Of a stretch of 15,860 bases of DNA, positions 7,063-14,922 are shown piece after piece. The translations under genes were made by a program, and so were the position numbers. The notes beneath the pieces are model-generated. The model saw only the letters and a program-made list of their open reading frames with translations. It did no database searches and was not told the origin of the DNA. Position 1 is the stretch's first letter, and the number at the start of each line of letters is the position of its first letter. The DNA is from Spirochaetales bacterium (lineage in GTDB: Bacteria; Spirochaetota; Spirochaetia; Sphaerochaetales; Sphaerochaetaceae), in the NCBI GenBank assembly GCA_012800465.1, contig JAAZJI010000024.1:1-15860 (forward strand), read 5' to 3'.

Positions 7063-8496
7063 ATGAACTATACCAAGATCGTAGCCACGTTGGGGCCCAG
7101 CAGCGAAGAATATCCGGTCATCAAGGCGATTCTTCAGGCGGGATGTCGGGTCATCCGGCTGAATTTCAGCCACGGCACCCATGAAGAGCAGCAGAGCAGG
7201 TACGAGATGGCCCGCAAGGCCGCAGCCGAACTGGGAATCGAGATCGCGATCTTCATGGATCTGCAGGGTCCGAAGATCCGCCTGGGAGCGCTTGCCGAAC
7301 CCTCCTACACGCTGGACGCGGGAGAGGAGCTGGTCCTGACCACCGAAGCATGCATCGGAACCCGCAATCGAGTCTCGATCGATTACCCCTACCTCCATGA
7401 GGAGATCAAGGTCGGGAACCGGGTTCTCATCAACGACGGCCTCGTCTCCCTCGTCGTCGACCGGATCGAAGGAACCGACATCGTCTGCCGGATGGTGGAA
7501 GAGGGGACGATTCTCCCCCGGAAGGGGGTGAACCTTCCCGGGGTGCCGCTGACCCGCCTCTCCTCCTTCACTGAGAAGGACAAGGCGGATCTGGTGTTCG
7601 GGTTCAAGAACAAGGTCGACTACGTCGCCCTCTCCTTCGTCCGAAGCGGCGAAGACGTGGCGCTCTTGAATAAGTACATGAGAGAGACGTTCGGATACTC
7701 GATTCCGATCATCAGCAAGATCGAGAAGCCGGAGGCGGTCGAGAACATCCAGCGGATCATCGATGAAAGCAGCGCGATCATGATCGCCCGGGGGGATCTG
7801 GGGGTCGAGGTTCCCGCCGAAGAGGTTCCCCTGATCCAGAAATCGATCATCCGGATGGGAATCGAACGGAACCTCCCGGTGATCACCGCCACGCAGATGC
7901 TGGAATCGATGCTCCATAACCCCCGACCGACCCGGGCGGAGACGAATGACGTGGCGAACGCCGTTCTGGACGGCACGAGCGCGGTGATGCTCAGCGGGGA
8001 GACCGCGGCGGGGGAATATCCCCTCCAAGCGGTCCGGACGATGGCGAACATCACGTCGATGATCGAACAGAGCGACGTGTTCAAACGCGAGGTGATGAAC
8101 CAGATTTCGGGAATGGACATGCTGCGCAAGCAGACCGTGACCGAAGCGGTGGGCCTGGCCACCCGGGATCTGGCGCTCAGCGTGAAAGCCTCCTACATCA
8201 TCTGCTTCACCCATTCCGGTTCGACCGCCCGCCTGATCGCCAAGTTTCGACCCTCGGTGCCGATCATCGCGTTCAGTCCGAACAGGCCGGTCGTCCAGTA
8301 CCTCTGTCTGAGCTGGGGAGTGAATCCGATCATGATCGATGAGCTGGAGAGCGTCGACGACATGCTCATCTGCGCCCCGGAGTACCTGAAGAAGAACGGC
8401 CTTGTGGAGGTCGGGGACACGGTGGTCATCACCGCCGGAGTCCCGGTGGGCTCCAGCGGCAAGACCAACATGATCAAGGTGGTCGAGATCGAGTAG
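7063..8496 (+). CDS. pyk: Pyruvate kinase
   Basis: The 477-residue protein catalyses phosphoenolpyruvate plus ADP to pyruvate plus ATP, the last step of glycolysis, in the cytoplasm. All main motifs are present. These are TLGPSS and RLNFSHG near the N terminus (Arg32, Asn34, Ser36) and MDLQGPKIR at 65-73. The active-site signature ISKIEKPEAV at 217-226 has Lys219 and Glu221. MIARGDLGVEVP follows at 240-251, then ATQMLESM at 276-283 and NDVANAVLDGTSAVMLSGETA at 295-315. The B domain and the C-terminal regulatory domain complete the usual bacterial length. The ATG at 7063 gives the normal N terminus but lacks a Shine-Dalgarno. Its TAG directly abuts the stop of the convergent gene. It stands alone on its strand, so it is probably transcribed singly. 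Confidence 0.97.
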   Translation: MNYTKIVATLGPSSEEYPVIKAILQAGCRVIRLNFSHGTHEEQQSRYEMARKAAAELGIEIAIFMDLQGPKIRLGALAEPSYTLDAGEELVLTTEACIGTRNRVSIDYPYLHEEIKVGNRVLINDGLVSLVVDRIEGTDIVCRMVEEGTILPRKGVNLPGVPLTRLSSFTEKDKADLVFGFKNKVDYVALSFVRSGEDVALLNKYMRETFGYSIPIISKIEKPEAVENIQRIIDESSAIMIARGDLGVEVPAEEVPLIQKSIIRMGIERNLPVITATQMLESMLHNPRPTRAETNDVANAVLDGTSAVMLSGETAAGEYPLQAVRTMANITSMIEQSDVFKREVMNQISGMDMLRKQTVTEAVGLATRDLALSVKASYIICFTHSGSTARLIAKFRPSVPIIAFSPNRPVVQYLCLSWGVNPIMIDELESVDDMLICAPEYLKKNGLVEVGDTVVITAGVPVGSSGKTNMIKVVEIE

Positions 8497-9246
8497 CTAC
8501 GGGCGGAACGTCAGCGCAGTGCTGATGCTCACCGCCCGACCGGCGTGATCGAAGAGATCGAGCGCACGGACGTCGAAGGACATCGTCGTCGAGGGGAAGA
8601 GCTTGAAGGCGGGAACCCGCAGGCCGACGTTGACCAATCCGCGGTTCTGGGCGTTGCCACCCGAAGGATTGAGACTGTAGGAGATGTTCCCGAAGTCGAG
8701 GAGAAGGGCCAGATGGTTCTTCAGCTTGGAGGGGAAGAGCATCGTCTCGAGGCCGATGGCGAAGTCGATGTTCGAAAGAGGCTTGGTTCCTTGCTTCCAG
8801 GAGTACCCGACCATGATCGACGACTTGGTCGGCAGATCCATCAAGGTGTTGCGGAACGTGGAAACGAAGTATCCCTGGATCCCGAAGGTGTTCGTGTCGC
8901 TCACCTCCAGCAGCTGGAGGTTCGTTCCCAGCGCGAACGAGGTGCCTCTCGTCTCGACGAACTTCCACTTCGCCGAGAGCAGCAGATCGGTCTCGGTCAT
9001 CGTGTCGACGGCGAACGCCACCTCGACATCCACCGGAAAGGAGAGATGGATGAAGGGAAGGTGGGCGAGCCCCCGGTCGCCGTAGAGCATCGAATAGCCG
9101 GTTGAGATCGCGAGCTTGCGCCCGCTTTCCACCACCTCGGCGGTGGGGGTGACGATGTACCCGCTGATCCCGTTCAAGGCGGGCTCGGCGACGAGCAGTG
9201 CGGTTCCCAGCAGGAGGATACCGACGATGAGAAGGGTTCGTTTCAT
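8497..9246 (-). CDS. Exported outer-membrane-like protein, function unknown
   Basis: The 249-residue protein has a signal peptide (MKRTLLIVGILLLGTALLVA, cleavage near 20). Its mature N terminus, GISGYIVTPTAEVVESGR, resembles the G..Y/I.(T/M)PTAEV opening of several beta-barrel outer-membrane protein families. The rest is made of alternating strands (for example ISTGYS, IHLSFPVDVEVAFAVD, SIMVGYSW, NVGLRVP). It is short for a porin, about ten to twelve strands. The start overlaps the stop of the NYN-domain gene (ATGA), so it is translated with that gene. Its stop codon touches the pyruvate kinase stop. No family name can be assigned. Confidence 0.7.
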   Translation of the reverse strand: MKRTLLIVGILLLGTALLVAEPALNGISGYIVTPTAEVVESGRKLAISTGYSMLYGDRGLAHLPFIHLSFPVDVEVAFAVDTMTETDLLLSAKWKFVETRGTSFALGTNLQLLEVSDTNTFGIQGYFVSTFRNTLMDLPTKSSIMVGYSWKQGTKPLSNIDFAIGLETMLFPSKLKNHLALLLDFGNISYSLNPSGGNAQNRGLVNVGLRVPAFKLFPSTTMSFDVRALDLFDHAGRAVSISTALTFRP

Positions 9247-10025
9247 AACGTGCTCCTTGGTTCTCCGGTCGCCTTTCGCAGTTCAGGCTGACCTTTTTCA
9301 TTGATGCGTTTCTTGATGTATCGTTCCTTCTCCAACTGGGTGAGAAGGGCTCCCAGCGACTTGTACTTCGAGCGCTCGATCATCCGGCTCTTGTCCATCT
9401 GGTGGAATTTGGTTCCCACGAAGCTGGCGAGCTGCCAGCTGTCGGGATCGAAGGAGTCGACCACCTTCTTGGCCAGAGCCCTGACCTGTTCATCCATCTT
9501 CTCCTGCGGCGTCGGCTCGACGGCGACCTTCGTCTCCTTCTTGGCCGCCTTCGTCTTGGTCGTGTAGGCCTCCAGGATGAGGATCTCGTCGCAGCTGTTG
9601 GAGAAGACCGGCTTATCGCTGACCGCCTCCTTGGTGACGAGGAAGACCTCCTTGCCGTATTTGCGGAGCATCTCCATGATGACGGTGAAATCGCTGTCGC
9701 TGGTGATGAACACGTAGCGGTCGATCACCGGCATGTTGATGATGATCGTTTCAAGGGCCGCCAGGGAGATGATCAGGTCCGCCCGATTCTTGTACTTCGA
9801 GGTGATCGAGGGGGTGTCCCGGATCTCGAAGTTGTACTCGGTGAGCTGCTTCTTCATCTTTCGGATCGCCGTGGAGTTCCCCGCCGCCATCTTGATGACG
9901 AAGACGTTCTCCTCGTCGCTGTCCACGTTGTGCCGAAGCGAGAGGTCGTCGAGCAGGCTTTTCAGGTCGAGCGTCGAGGGGATGTTCTCCAAGTCGATGT
10001 ACATCGCGTTGTTTTTTCGTTTCAT
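9243..10025 (-). CDS. NYN (PIN-like) domain protein with C-terminal OST-HTH/LOTUS-like domain
   Basis: The protein has 260 residues. Residues 7-152 match the NYN/LabA-like fold: MYIDLEN (Asp11, Glu13) at the N terminus, NRADLIIS (Asp83) in the middle and VFITSDSDFTVIMEML (Asp110, Asp112). Together these are the acidic metal-binding residues of PIN-type ribonucleases. A charged linker (about 155-180) leads to residues 180-245. There, SWQLASFVGTKFHQMD and KYKSLGALLTQLEKERYI look like an OST-HTH/LOTUS winged helix that binds RNA. The likely role is RNA cleavage or RNA binding; the target is unknown. It starts 29 bp after the pseudouridine synthase gene and overlaps the next gene. No Shine-Dalgarno is seen. 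The ATG eight codons in (10004) is a possible alternative start. Confidence 0.8.
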   Translation of the reverse strand: MKRKNNAMYIDLENIPSTLDLKSLLDDLSLRHNVDSDEENVFVIKMAAGNSTAIRKMKKQLTEYNFEIRDTPSITSKYKNRADLIISLAALETIIINMPVIDRYVFITSDSDFTVIMEMLRKYGKEVFLVTKEAVSDKPVFSNSCDEILILEAYTTKTKAAKKETKVAVEPTPQEKMDEQVRALAKKVVDSFDPDSWQLASFVGTKFHQMDKSRMIERSKYKSLGALLTQLEKERYIKKRINEKGQPELRKATGEPRSTL

Positions 10026-10031
10026 AGGTGA

Positions 10032-10037
10032 ACTATA
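10032..10037 (-). promoter_or_regulatory. -10-like element immediately before the NYN gene
   Basis: On the minus strand TATAGT (5 of 6 to consensus) ends 6 bases before the ATG of the NYN gene, which has no Shine-Dalgarno. No good -35 is seen at 16-18 bases, so this is a weak candidate for an internal leaderless promoter. Confidence 0.2.
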
Positions 10038-10054
10038 TCCTACCTGAGGAATTC

Positions 10055-11272
10055 CTAAAAGGGGACCGGGGCATCAATGTGGAGTTCTTTCCCGGTGACC
10101 GGGTGGGAGAACTCCAGGGTCCTTGCGTGAAGATGAAGGCGACTCTTCATCCCGGTGCCGTAGAGCCGGTCGCCGAGGATCGGAAGACCGAGGCCCTCCC
10201 TGCAGTGGATCCGAAGCTGATGGGTCCGTCCGGTATACGGAGTGAGCTCGACCCGGGTGAGATGTCCGTCCGGATGCTCCTCCACCCGGATCCGCTTCAC
10301 AAGGGTCCTCGCCTCCTTGCCGCCGGCATGGTCGACGACCTGGTAGGGGCGGTTGGCACGATCGGATCGGAGGGGAAGGAGGATCTCGGTCTTCTCTTTC
10401 TTGAGGATTCCTTCAATCAGCGCCTCGTAGTTCCGTCGTACCTGTCGGGTCCGAAAGAGCCGATGCATCCCGCTGAGCGCCTCTGCGGTGAGCGCGACGA
10501 CGATCAGGCCGGAGGCATCCATGTCCAGGCGATGGGTCGCGCAGTGGACCGGTGCCGAAGGGATGAGGGTCCGCACCCTGCTTTCGATCGAATCGCTTTC
10601 GACCGTCCCGGGAATCGAGCGGAGATGGGGAGGCTTGTCGAGGATCAGCAGATGCTCGTCCCGATAGAGGGGGTCGAGGCCGAGCATCCGCCGGAGGATC
10701 GGAGAGCAGCGCTCGGTGCAGGGGTGGTGGAATTCCAGGTGGGACCGGGCGCCGGCGCCGTAGAAGAACTCGGTCATCGAGGTGGGGCGGATATCGTTGT
10801 CCAACGCGTAGGCGAGGAGCTTGATCGCGGCGCAGTCGCCGCTGCCGGTCGGAATCGGACGATCGCCGAAGCACTCGGCGAGCGTGACCGTCCCGCCGAA
10901 AACCGTCGGAAAGCGATAGAGGCCGTAGTAGTGCCGCAAGGCCCGGGCGGAGTGTCCGCGTCGTTCCGGGGGCGTGTTGCACGGATCCTTGATGACCGGA
11001 TCATGGGCATCGAGGTAGGCCCGATACGCCGCATCGGGGATCAGATGCGGCACATAACCCCGGAGGTTCCGCCGCCCTCCGCTGATCCCCTTCAGCAGGA
11101 CCTCGTTCCCGTTTCCATCGGTTCCAAGCAGGACTCCGATCATGACCGCCGCCTGTTCATTCGCCGGAATTCCCCGGTCCGAATCGAAATCCAGGAAGCC
11201 GGTTTCGGTGATGAGGCGGGCCAGATACCGGGCATGGAGGCGGGCGGGCTCCTCGTCGAACAGGTTAACCAT
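10055..11272 (-). CDS. RluA-family RNA pseudouridine synthase with N-terminal extension
   Basis: The protein has 405 residues. Residues 200-405 are an RluA-type pseudouridine synthase. LYRDEHLLILDKPPHLRSIPG opens the domain, and HRLDMDASGL at 247-256 carries the catalytic Asp250. RRNYEAL and YTGRTHQLRIH follow, with a DRLYG motif near the end. It converts uridine to pseudouridine in rRNA or tRNA. Residues 1-199 form an extension seen in a subset of bacterial RluA proteins. It contains GSGDCAAIKLLAYA and HHPCTERCSPIL, with Cys147, His182/183, Cys185 and Cys189, which could bind a metal. There is no S4 domain. The gene starts 8 bp inside the end of the MATE gene and has no obvious Shine-Dalgarno, so its translation probably depends on the upstream gene. 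The target nucleotide is unknown. Confidence 0.9.
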   Translation of the reverse strand: MVNLFDEEPARLHARYLARLITETGFLDFDSDRGIPANEQAAVMIGVLLGTDGNGNEVLLKGISGGRRNLRGYVPHLIPDAAYRAYLDAHDPVIKDPCNTPPERRGHSARALRHYYGLYRFPTVFGGTVTLAECFGDRPIPTGSGDCAAIKLLAYALDNDIRPTSMTEFFYGAGARSHLEFHHPCTERCSPILRRMLGLDPLYRDEHLLILDKPPHLRSIPGTVESDSIESRVRTLIPSAPVHCATHRLDMDASGLIVVALTAEALSGMHRLFRTRQVRRNYEALIEGILKKEKTEILLPLRSDRANRPYQVVDHAGGKEARTLVKRIRVEEHPDGHLTRVELTPYTGRTHQLRIHCREGLGLPILGDRLYGTGMKSRLHLHARTLEFSHPVTGKELHIDAPVPF

Positions 11273-12608
11273 CGCCGCGGCCCATCCAATCGGCGGAGAA
11301 GTAGTAGATGACGAAGATGATCGAGCTGATCGTCCAGGTGGCCGGATGCGCCCAGAAGACGATCCGGATGTCGAAGAAGAGGGCGAGCCCCACCTTGATG
11401 AAGATGATCCTCAGCACGCACCAGATGGAGAGCATGACGGTCATCGGGACGACCGACTTGCCCGCACCCCGGAGGATTCCCGACATCGTGTGGCTGAGAG
11501 CCAGAGCCCAGAAGAACCATCCGGCGATCAGGCCCTTCTGCACGCCCAGACGGATGATCTCGCTGTCACGGGTGAAGATCGTCATCACCTGCCCGCCGAA
11601 GAGCATCAGAGCGAATCCCACCAGCTGGGCGAGCGCCATCGCGAAGAACATGCCGAAACGGGCCGCTTCCCTCACCCGGTCCTTTTTCCCGGCGCCGAGG
11701 TTCTGTCCGGTGAAGGTCATCAGGGCGAGGGCGAAGGCGGTGATGGGGATGAACGCGAAGCCCTGGATCCGGTTGTAGGAGCCGTGGGCGGCCATTGCCG
11801 CCGGACCGAAGAGGTTGATCGACGACTGGACGATCACGTTCGCGAAGCTGGTGACGGAGTTCTGGATTCCCGACGGGACGCCGAGCCGGAGGGCTCTGCC
11901 CAGATAGCCCCGATGGATCCTTACTTCCCCGATCCGGATCCTGACAATCTCCTTCGTTCGGAAGAGGAGCCGGAAGGAGAGGATCGCACTGACGCTCTGG
12001 GCGATGATCGTGGCGTAGGCGGTTCCTTCGATCCCCATCTTGAGGCCGATGACGAAGACCAGGTCCAACACGATGTTCAGGATGGTGGAGATGATCAGGA
12101 AATACAGGGGATTCTTCGAATCTCCCACGGCTTGGAGGATTCCGGTCGCGACGTTGTACATGACGAGCGATGAAACACCCAGGAAGAAGATCCGGATATA
12201 GGCCTGGGCGTCGACGAAGACCTCCGGAGGGGTCTTCATCCAGAGGAGGATCGTCGGGGTGAACGTATAGCCGATGATCGTCAGCAGGATCGAGCTGATG
12301 AGGCCGAGGGCGACGGTGGTATGGACGGCTTTCCTCACGGAATCGTAGTCCCCCTTCCCGAACGCGGTGGAGATGACGACCCCGGCACCGACGGCGACCC
12401 CCTGAAAGAGCCCGACGATCAGCATCGTCAGCGCTCCGACCGAGCTGACCGCGGCGAGAGCTTGGGAGGAGACGAAGTTTCCGACCACCACCGCATCGGT
12501 CGTGTGGTAGAGCTGCTGCAGAAGTCCGCCGAGGAAGATGGGGAAGGCGAAGAGGAGAAGATGTTTTCGGATTGGGCCGGAGGTCATCAGGCGCGTCTGG
12601 GTAGCCAT
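11265..12608 (-). CDS. MATE-family multidrug/cation efflux transporter
   Basis: This inner-membrane protein has about 447 residues and roughly twelve helices in two homologous halves, the standard MATE layout. Family marks are PIFLGGLLQQLYHTTDAVVVG near the N terminus and GILQAVGDSKNPLYF with the helix after it. Further on are FGPAAMAAHGSYNRIQGFAFIPITAFA in the second half and GILRGAGKS near the end. It would export drugs or metabolites using a Na+ or H+ gradient; the substrate is not predictable. The frame is open with an ATG at 12626, adding six residues, but neither ATG has a good Shine-Dalgarno. The 12608 start is preferred because a promoter-like pair ends 7 bases before it. It leads the minus-strand cluster MATE, RluA, NYN and outer-membrane-like protein. 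Confidence 0.92.
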   Translation of the reverse strand: MATQTRLMTSGPIRKHLLLFAFPIFLGGLLQQLYHTTDAVVVGNFVSSQALAAVSSVGALTMLIVGLFQGVAVGAGVVISTAFGKGDYDSVRKAVHTTVALGLISSILLTIIGYTFTPTILLWMKTPPEVFVDAQAYIRIFFLGVSSLVMYNVATGILQAVGDSKNPLYFLIISTILNIVLDLVFVIGLKMGIEGTAYATIIAQSVSAILSFRLLFRTKEIVRIRIGEVRIHRGYLGRALRLGVPSGIQNSVTSFANVIVQSSINLFGPAAMAAHGSYNRIQGFAFIPITAFALALMTFTGQNLGAGKKDRVREAARFGMFFAMALAQLVGFALMLFGGQVMTIFTRDSEIIRLGVQKGLIAGWFFWALALSHTMSGILRGAGKSVVPMTVMLSIWCVLRIIFIKVGLALFFDIRIVFWAHPATWTISSIIFVIYYFSADWMGRGDG

Positions 12609-12615
12609 GACACCC

Positions 12616-12644
12616 ACTGTAGACATCTTTCACGGATGGCGCAA
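12616..12644 (-). promoter_or_regulatory. Putative promoter of the MATE cluster
   Basis: On the minus strand TTGCGC and TACAGT (4 of 6) are separated by 17 bases, and the -10 ends 7 bases before the ATG at 12608. If real, the mRNA would be leaderless. The -35 matches in only three positions. Confidence 0.25.
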
Positions 12645-12780
12645 GCATTCATGGTTCTTTTGTGCCGGACGGTAGCCCGTCAACCTTTCGGGATTCTCCC
12701 AATCTTCGAAAAACGAGGGCATCGGCTCTAGCTTCTTCCCCCGGGGGTGGGTATCGTGAATCAAGACATGGAGGGGTCAT
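12627..12780. other. Divergent intergenic region between MATE transporter and phosphoglycerate mutase
   Basis: The region has no ORF or RNA gene that I can support. It holds a small hairpin (GACGG and CCGTC at 12668-12681), a ten-base perfect palindrome CCCCCGGGGG at 12738-12747, and the ribosome-binding site GGAGGGG at 12770-12776 for phosphoglycerate mutase. Promoters for both flanking genes must lie here, but only the MATE side shows a candidate. Confidence 0.5.
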
Positions 12781-13524
12781 ATGAAGTTGGTGCTGATCCG
12801 CCACGGCGAAAGCGAATGGAACAGGATGAATCTGTTCACCGGGTGGACCGATGTCGAGCTGAGCGAACAGGGCTGGCGCGAAGCGGTGAACGCCGGTGAG
12901 CTCCTGCGAACGGAAGGATATGACTTCGACGTATGCCATACCTCCCGCCTGAAGCGGGCGATCCACACCCTCGACCTCATCCTCGATTCGATGGACCGCT
13001 CCTGGCTTCCCGTGAGGAAGGCCTGGGTTCTCAATGAGCGCCACTATGGGGCGCTTCAGGGGCTGGACAAGGCGGAGACCGCCCGGAAATACGGGGAGGA
13101 CCAGGTGAAGATCTGGCGGCGAAGCTATGATGTGCCCCCGCCCGCTCTTACGGCCGACGATGAACGCAATCCCGCGAAGAGCGGACAGTACCGCGATGTG
13201 GATCCCACCCTGCTCCCGCTGACGGAGAGCCTCAAGGAGACGGTGGCGAGGGTCGTCCCCTATTTCGAAGAGACGGTCAAGAGCGAGATGCTGCTCGGCA
13301 AGCGGGTTCTCGTCGTGGCCCACGGCAACACCCTGCGGGCGCTGGTCAAGCATTTCGACGGATTGAGCGAAGAGGAGGTCGTCGGAGTGAACATCCCCAC
13401 CGGCGTCCCCCTCGTCTACGAGTTCGACGGACGCTTCGCCGTGGTGGGCAAGCAGTACCTCGGCGACCGGGCGGCGATCGAAGCGCGGATGAAGGCGGTC
13501 GCCGACCAGGGGAAGGCGAAGTAG
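12781..13524 (+). CDS. gpmA: 2,3-bisphosphoglycerate-dependent phosphoglycerate mutase
   Basis: The 247-residue protein has the length typical of the dPGM family. It interconverts 3-phosphoglycerate and 2-phosphoglycerate in glycolysis and gluconeogenesis through a phosphohistidine. The N-terminal [10 protein letters not shown] has the phosphorylated His8 with Arg7; [15 protein letters not shown] follows. [15 protein letters not shown] holds the acid/base Glu86, and [14 protein letters not shown] at 178-191 has the second active-site His181. [14 protein letters not shown] closes the fold. Start support is a GGAGGGG site four bases before the ATG. The next gene follows 52 bp downstream on the same strand with its own ribosome-binding site, so read-through is likely but a functional link is doubtful. 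Confidence 0.97.
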   Translation: MKLVLIRHGESEWNRMNLFTGWTDVELSEQGWREAVNAGELLRTEGYDFDVCHTSRLKRAIHTLDLILDSMDRSWLPVRKAWVLNERHYGALQGLDKAETARKYGEDQVKIWRRSYDVPPPALTADDERNPAKSGQYRDVDPTLLPLTESLKETVARVVPYFEETVKSEMLLGKRVLVVAHGNTLRALVKHFDGLSEEEVVGVNIPTGVPLVYEFDGRFAVVGKQYLGDRAAIEARMKAVADQGKAK

Positions 13525-13576
13525 CTCCGCTCCACGCGGCGGACGTTCGTGGATCCGAGGGCGAAGGAGAGATGCG

Positions 13577-14638
13577 ATGGCACGTTCATGGGGTGATCAA
13601 GGAGCGTTCCCGCCGGGCAAGACGATCCGCGACCTCATCGAAGACCGGGGGATGACCCAGAAGGAATTCGCGACCCGGATGGGCCTTTCGGAGAAGCATG
13701 TCAGCAAACTGATCGCCGGAGAGGTGCTGCTTACCACCGATGTGGTCTTGCGATTGATTCCTGTTATCGGCAAGGACGTCCTGTTCTGGTCGAACCTGGA
13801 AGCCCTCTATCGGGCGGATGTGGTCAGGGAGACGCTGAAAGACCGGATCGCCCTCGATGCGCGGATTCTTCCCCGCATTCCCCTCGAGGAGCTGAGCACC
13901 CTTGGCTGGATCGCCCTCGCCGAGGGGCCGGAAGCGCAGGTGGAGCTTGTCCGCCGATATTTCGAGGTCTGCACCCTCCAGATCATCGAAAGCGAGGCGA
14001 TGGCCCCCTATGTCTCCTTCGGTTCCCATATCGACCGGAAGATGGACTACACGCTTCTTGCCTGGATCCAGCAGGCGAAGTTCCGCGCCCGCGGAATGGG
14101 GGTACGGCCGCTGGATCATCGGAAGCTGGAGCGGAGCATGGCGACGGCCCGCTCCCTCTCCCTTCTTCCCCCAAAGGAGTTCCTCCCCGAGCTTCGGACG
14201 CTGCTTGGACACGCCGGAGTGGCGTTCGTGGTGCTTCCTTCGCTGAAGGAGCTCGACCTCGAAGCGCTCACGTTCTTCGCTGAAGGACGGGCGACGATCG
14301 CGTTCACCGCCGAGGGGAAGGACTCGGAGACATTCTGGGCCATCCTGTTCCGGGAGGCCGCCCACATCCTGCTTCGGCATGTGGGGCCGCGGATGACGTC
14401 CTCGAATGACGCCGTCGCCGAGGCCGAACGCCTCGGCGAGGAACTGCTGCTTCCTTTCGACCGCCGGAAGGTCTTCTTCGCCCACAGGCGGTTTGACGAG
14501 GAAGCGGTCCTCGATTTCGCCAAGGAGGAGAGGATCCACCCCTCGATCGTCGCAGGCCGCCTCCCGGTCCTGAAGAAGGAGCTTGCCCGCCTTACGGTCG
14601 GGTATGACCTGTCGGAAAGGGATGGGGAAGCCCCGTGA
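13577..14638 (+). CDS. XRE-family HTH protein with degenerate ImmA/IrrE-like domain (HigA-type antitoxin-like)
   Basis: The protein has 353 residues. Residues 14-65 form an XRE helix-turn-helix (MTQKEFATRMGLSEKHVSKLIAGE) of the HigA type. The middle part (70-200) is helical and unassigned. Residues 205-335 follow the ImmA/IrrE (COG2856) pattern, with a helix FWAILFREAAHILLRH at 253-268, then EAERLGEELLLP and a C-terminal IHPSIVAGRL. The zinc motif HExxH reads REAAH (Arg259, His263), so one metal ligand is lost and protease activity is doubtful. The start has GAAGGAGA 7 bases upstream. Such proteins are usually antitoxins or stress regulators next to a toxin gene. Here the downstream overlapping frame is broken, so it may be an orphan. 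Neighbours upstream are unrelated. Confidence 0.8.
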   Translation: MARSWGDQGAFPPGKTIRDLIEDRGMTQKEFATRMGLSEKHVSKLIAGEVLLTTDVVLRLIPVIGKDVLFWSNLEALYRADVVRETLKDRIALDARILPRIPLEELSTLGWIALAEGPEAQVELVRRYFEVCTLQIIESEAMAPYVSFGSHIDRKMDYTLLAWIQQAKFRARGMGVRPLDHRKLERSMATARSLSLLPPKEFLPELRTLLGHAGVAFVVLPSLKELDLEALTFFAEGRATIAFTAEGKDSETFWAILFREAAHILLRHVGPRMTSSNDAVAEAERLGEELLLPFDRRKVFFAHRRFDEEAVLDFAKEERIHPSIVAGRLPVLKKELARLTVGYDLSERDGEAP

Positions 14639-14922
14639 GGTTGCCGATGATGATCCCAAGCTGATGGATAAGCAGGTGTCCGAGTTGAGCTGAAGGGAGA
14701 TCCGGCTTCTTTCCTCCCACCCCGAGGTCGAGCGCCATGTCGCCCTCATCGATGAGGGCCGATACACGGAGGCGTATGTGCATACGCTTTCCTTTCTGGA
14801 GGGGTTCGACGCTTCAAGCATCGAAGCTGCGGTTTTTCAAGGCGTTCGAGGTCGCCCGGCTTCGGAACCGGGGGATCGCTTCCGCTTTCCTCGCCTTCGG
14901 CGACAGCATCGGTCATCGAGCT
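14622..14922 (+). pseudogene. Broken ORF overlapping the XRE-ImmA gene, possible decayed partner gene
   Basis: An ATG at 14622 with GGAAAGGG just before it overlaps the XRE-ImmA 3' end by 17 bp. The frame has the GC-rich third positions of a real gene. It meets a TGA at 14691, which one C-to-T change of CGA would make, and then continues as coding-like sequence (REIRLLSSHPEVERHV, ALIDEGRYTEAYVHTLSFLE). Near 14833-14837 a run of five T marks a shift to the +1 frame. Removing one T joins SSIEAAVF to KAFEVARLRNRGIASAFLAF. The end runs into the antisense NUDIX gene and is unclear. Without the two lesions a protein of at least 95 residues would be read. I do not recognise the family; the overlap suggests it was the partner of the HTH protein. 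A sequencing error at the T-run is possible but would not remove the TGA. Confidence 0.55.

Noticed and set aside
6982..8214. 410-codon minus-strand ORF antisense to pyruvate kinase
   Set aside because: Pyruvate kinase is certain. The antisense product is Arg/His/Asp-rich without domains, as expected for a shadow frame in GC-rich DNA.
10028..11311. 427-codon plus-strand ORF antisense to the pseudouridine synthase
   Set aside because: The composition is low-complexity Gly/Arg/Glu and the opposite strand has the full RluA motif set.
13531..13553. TCCACG/CGTGGA inverted repeat after phosphoglycerate mutase as terminator
   Set aside because: The stem is six pairs with an 11-base loop and there is no T-tract, so it is too weak to call.
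14691..14693. TGA as selenocysteine codon
   Set aside because: No SECIS-like hairpin is evident right after it and a second frameshift lies downstream, so decay is simpler.
13586..14821. 411-codon minus-strand ORF antisense to the XRE-ImmA gene
   Set aside because: It has no recognisable domain, while the plus-strand frame has HTH and ImmA-like motifs and a good ribosome-binding site.
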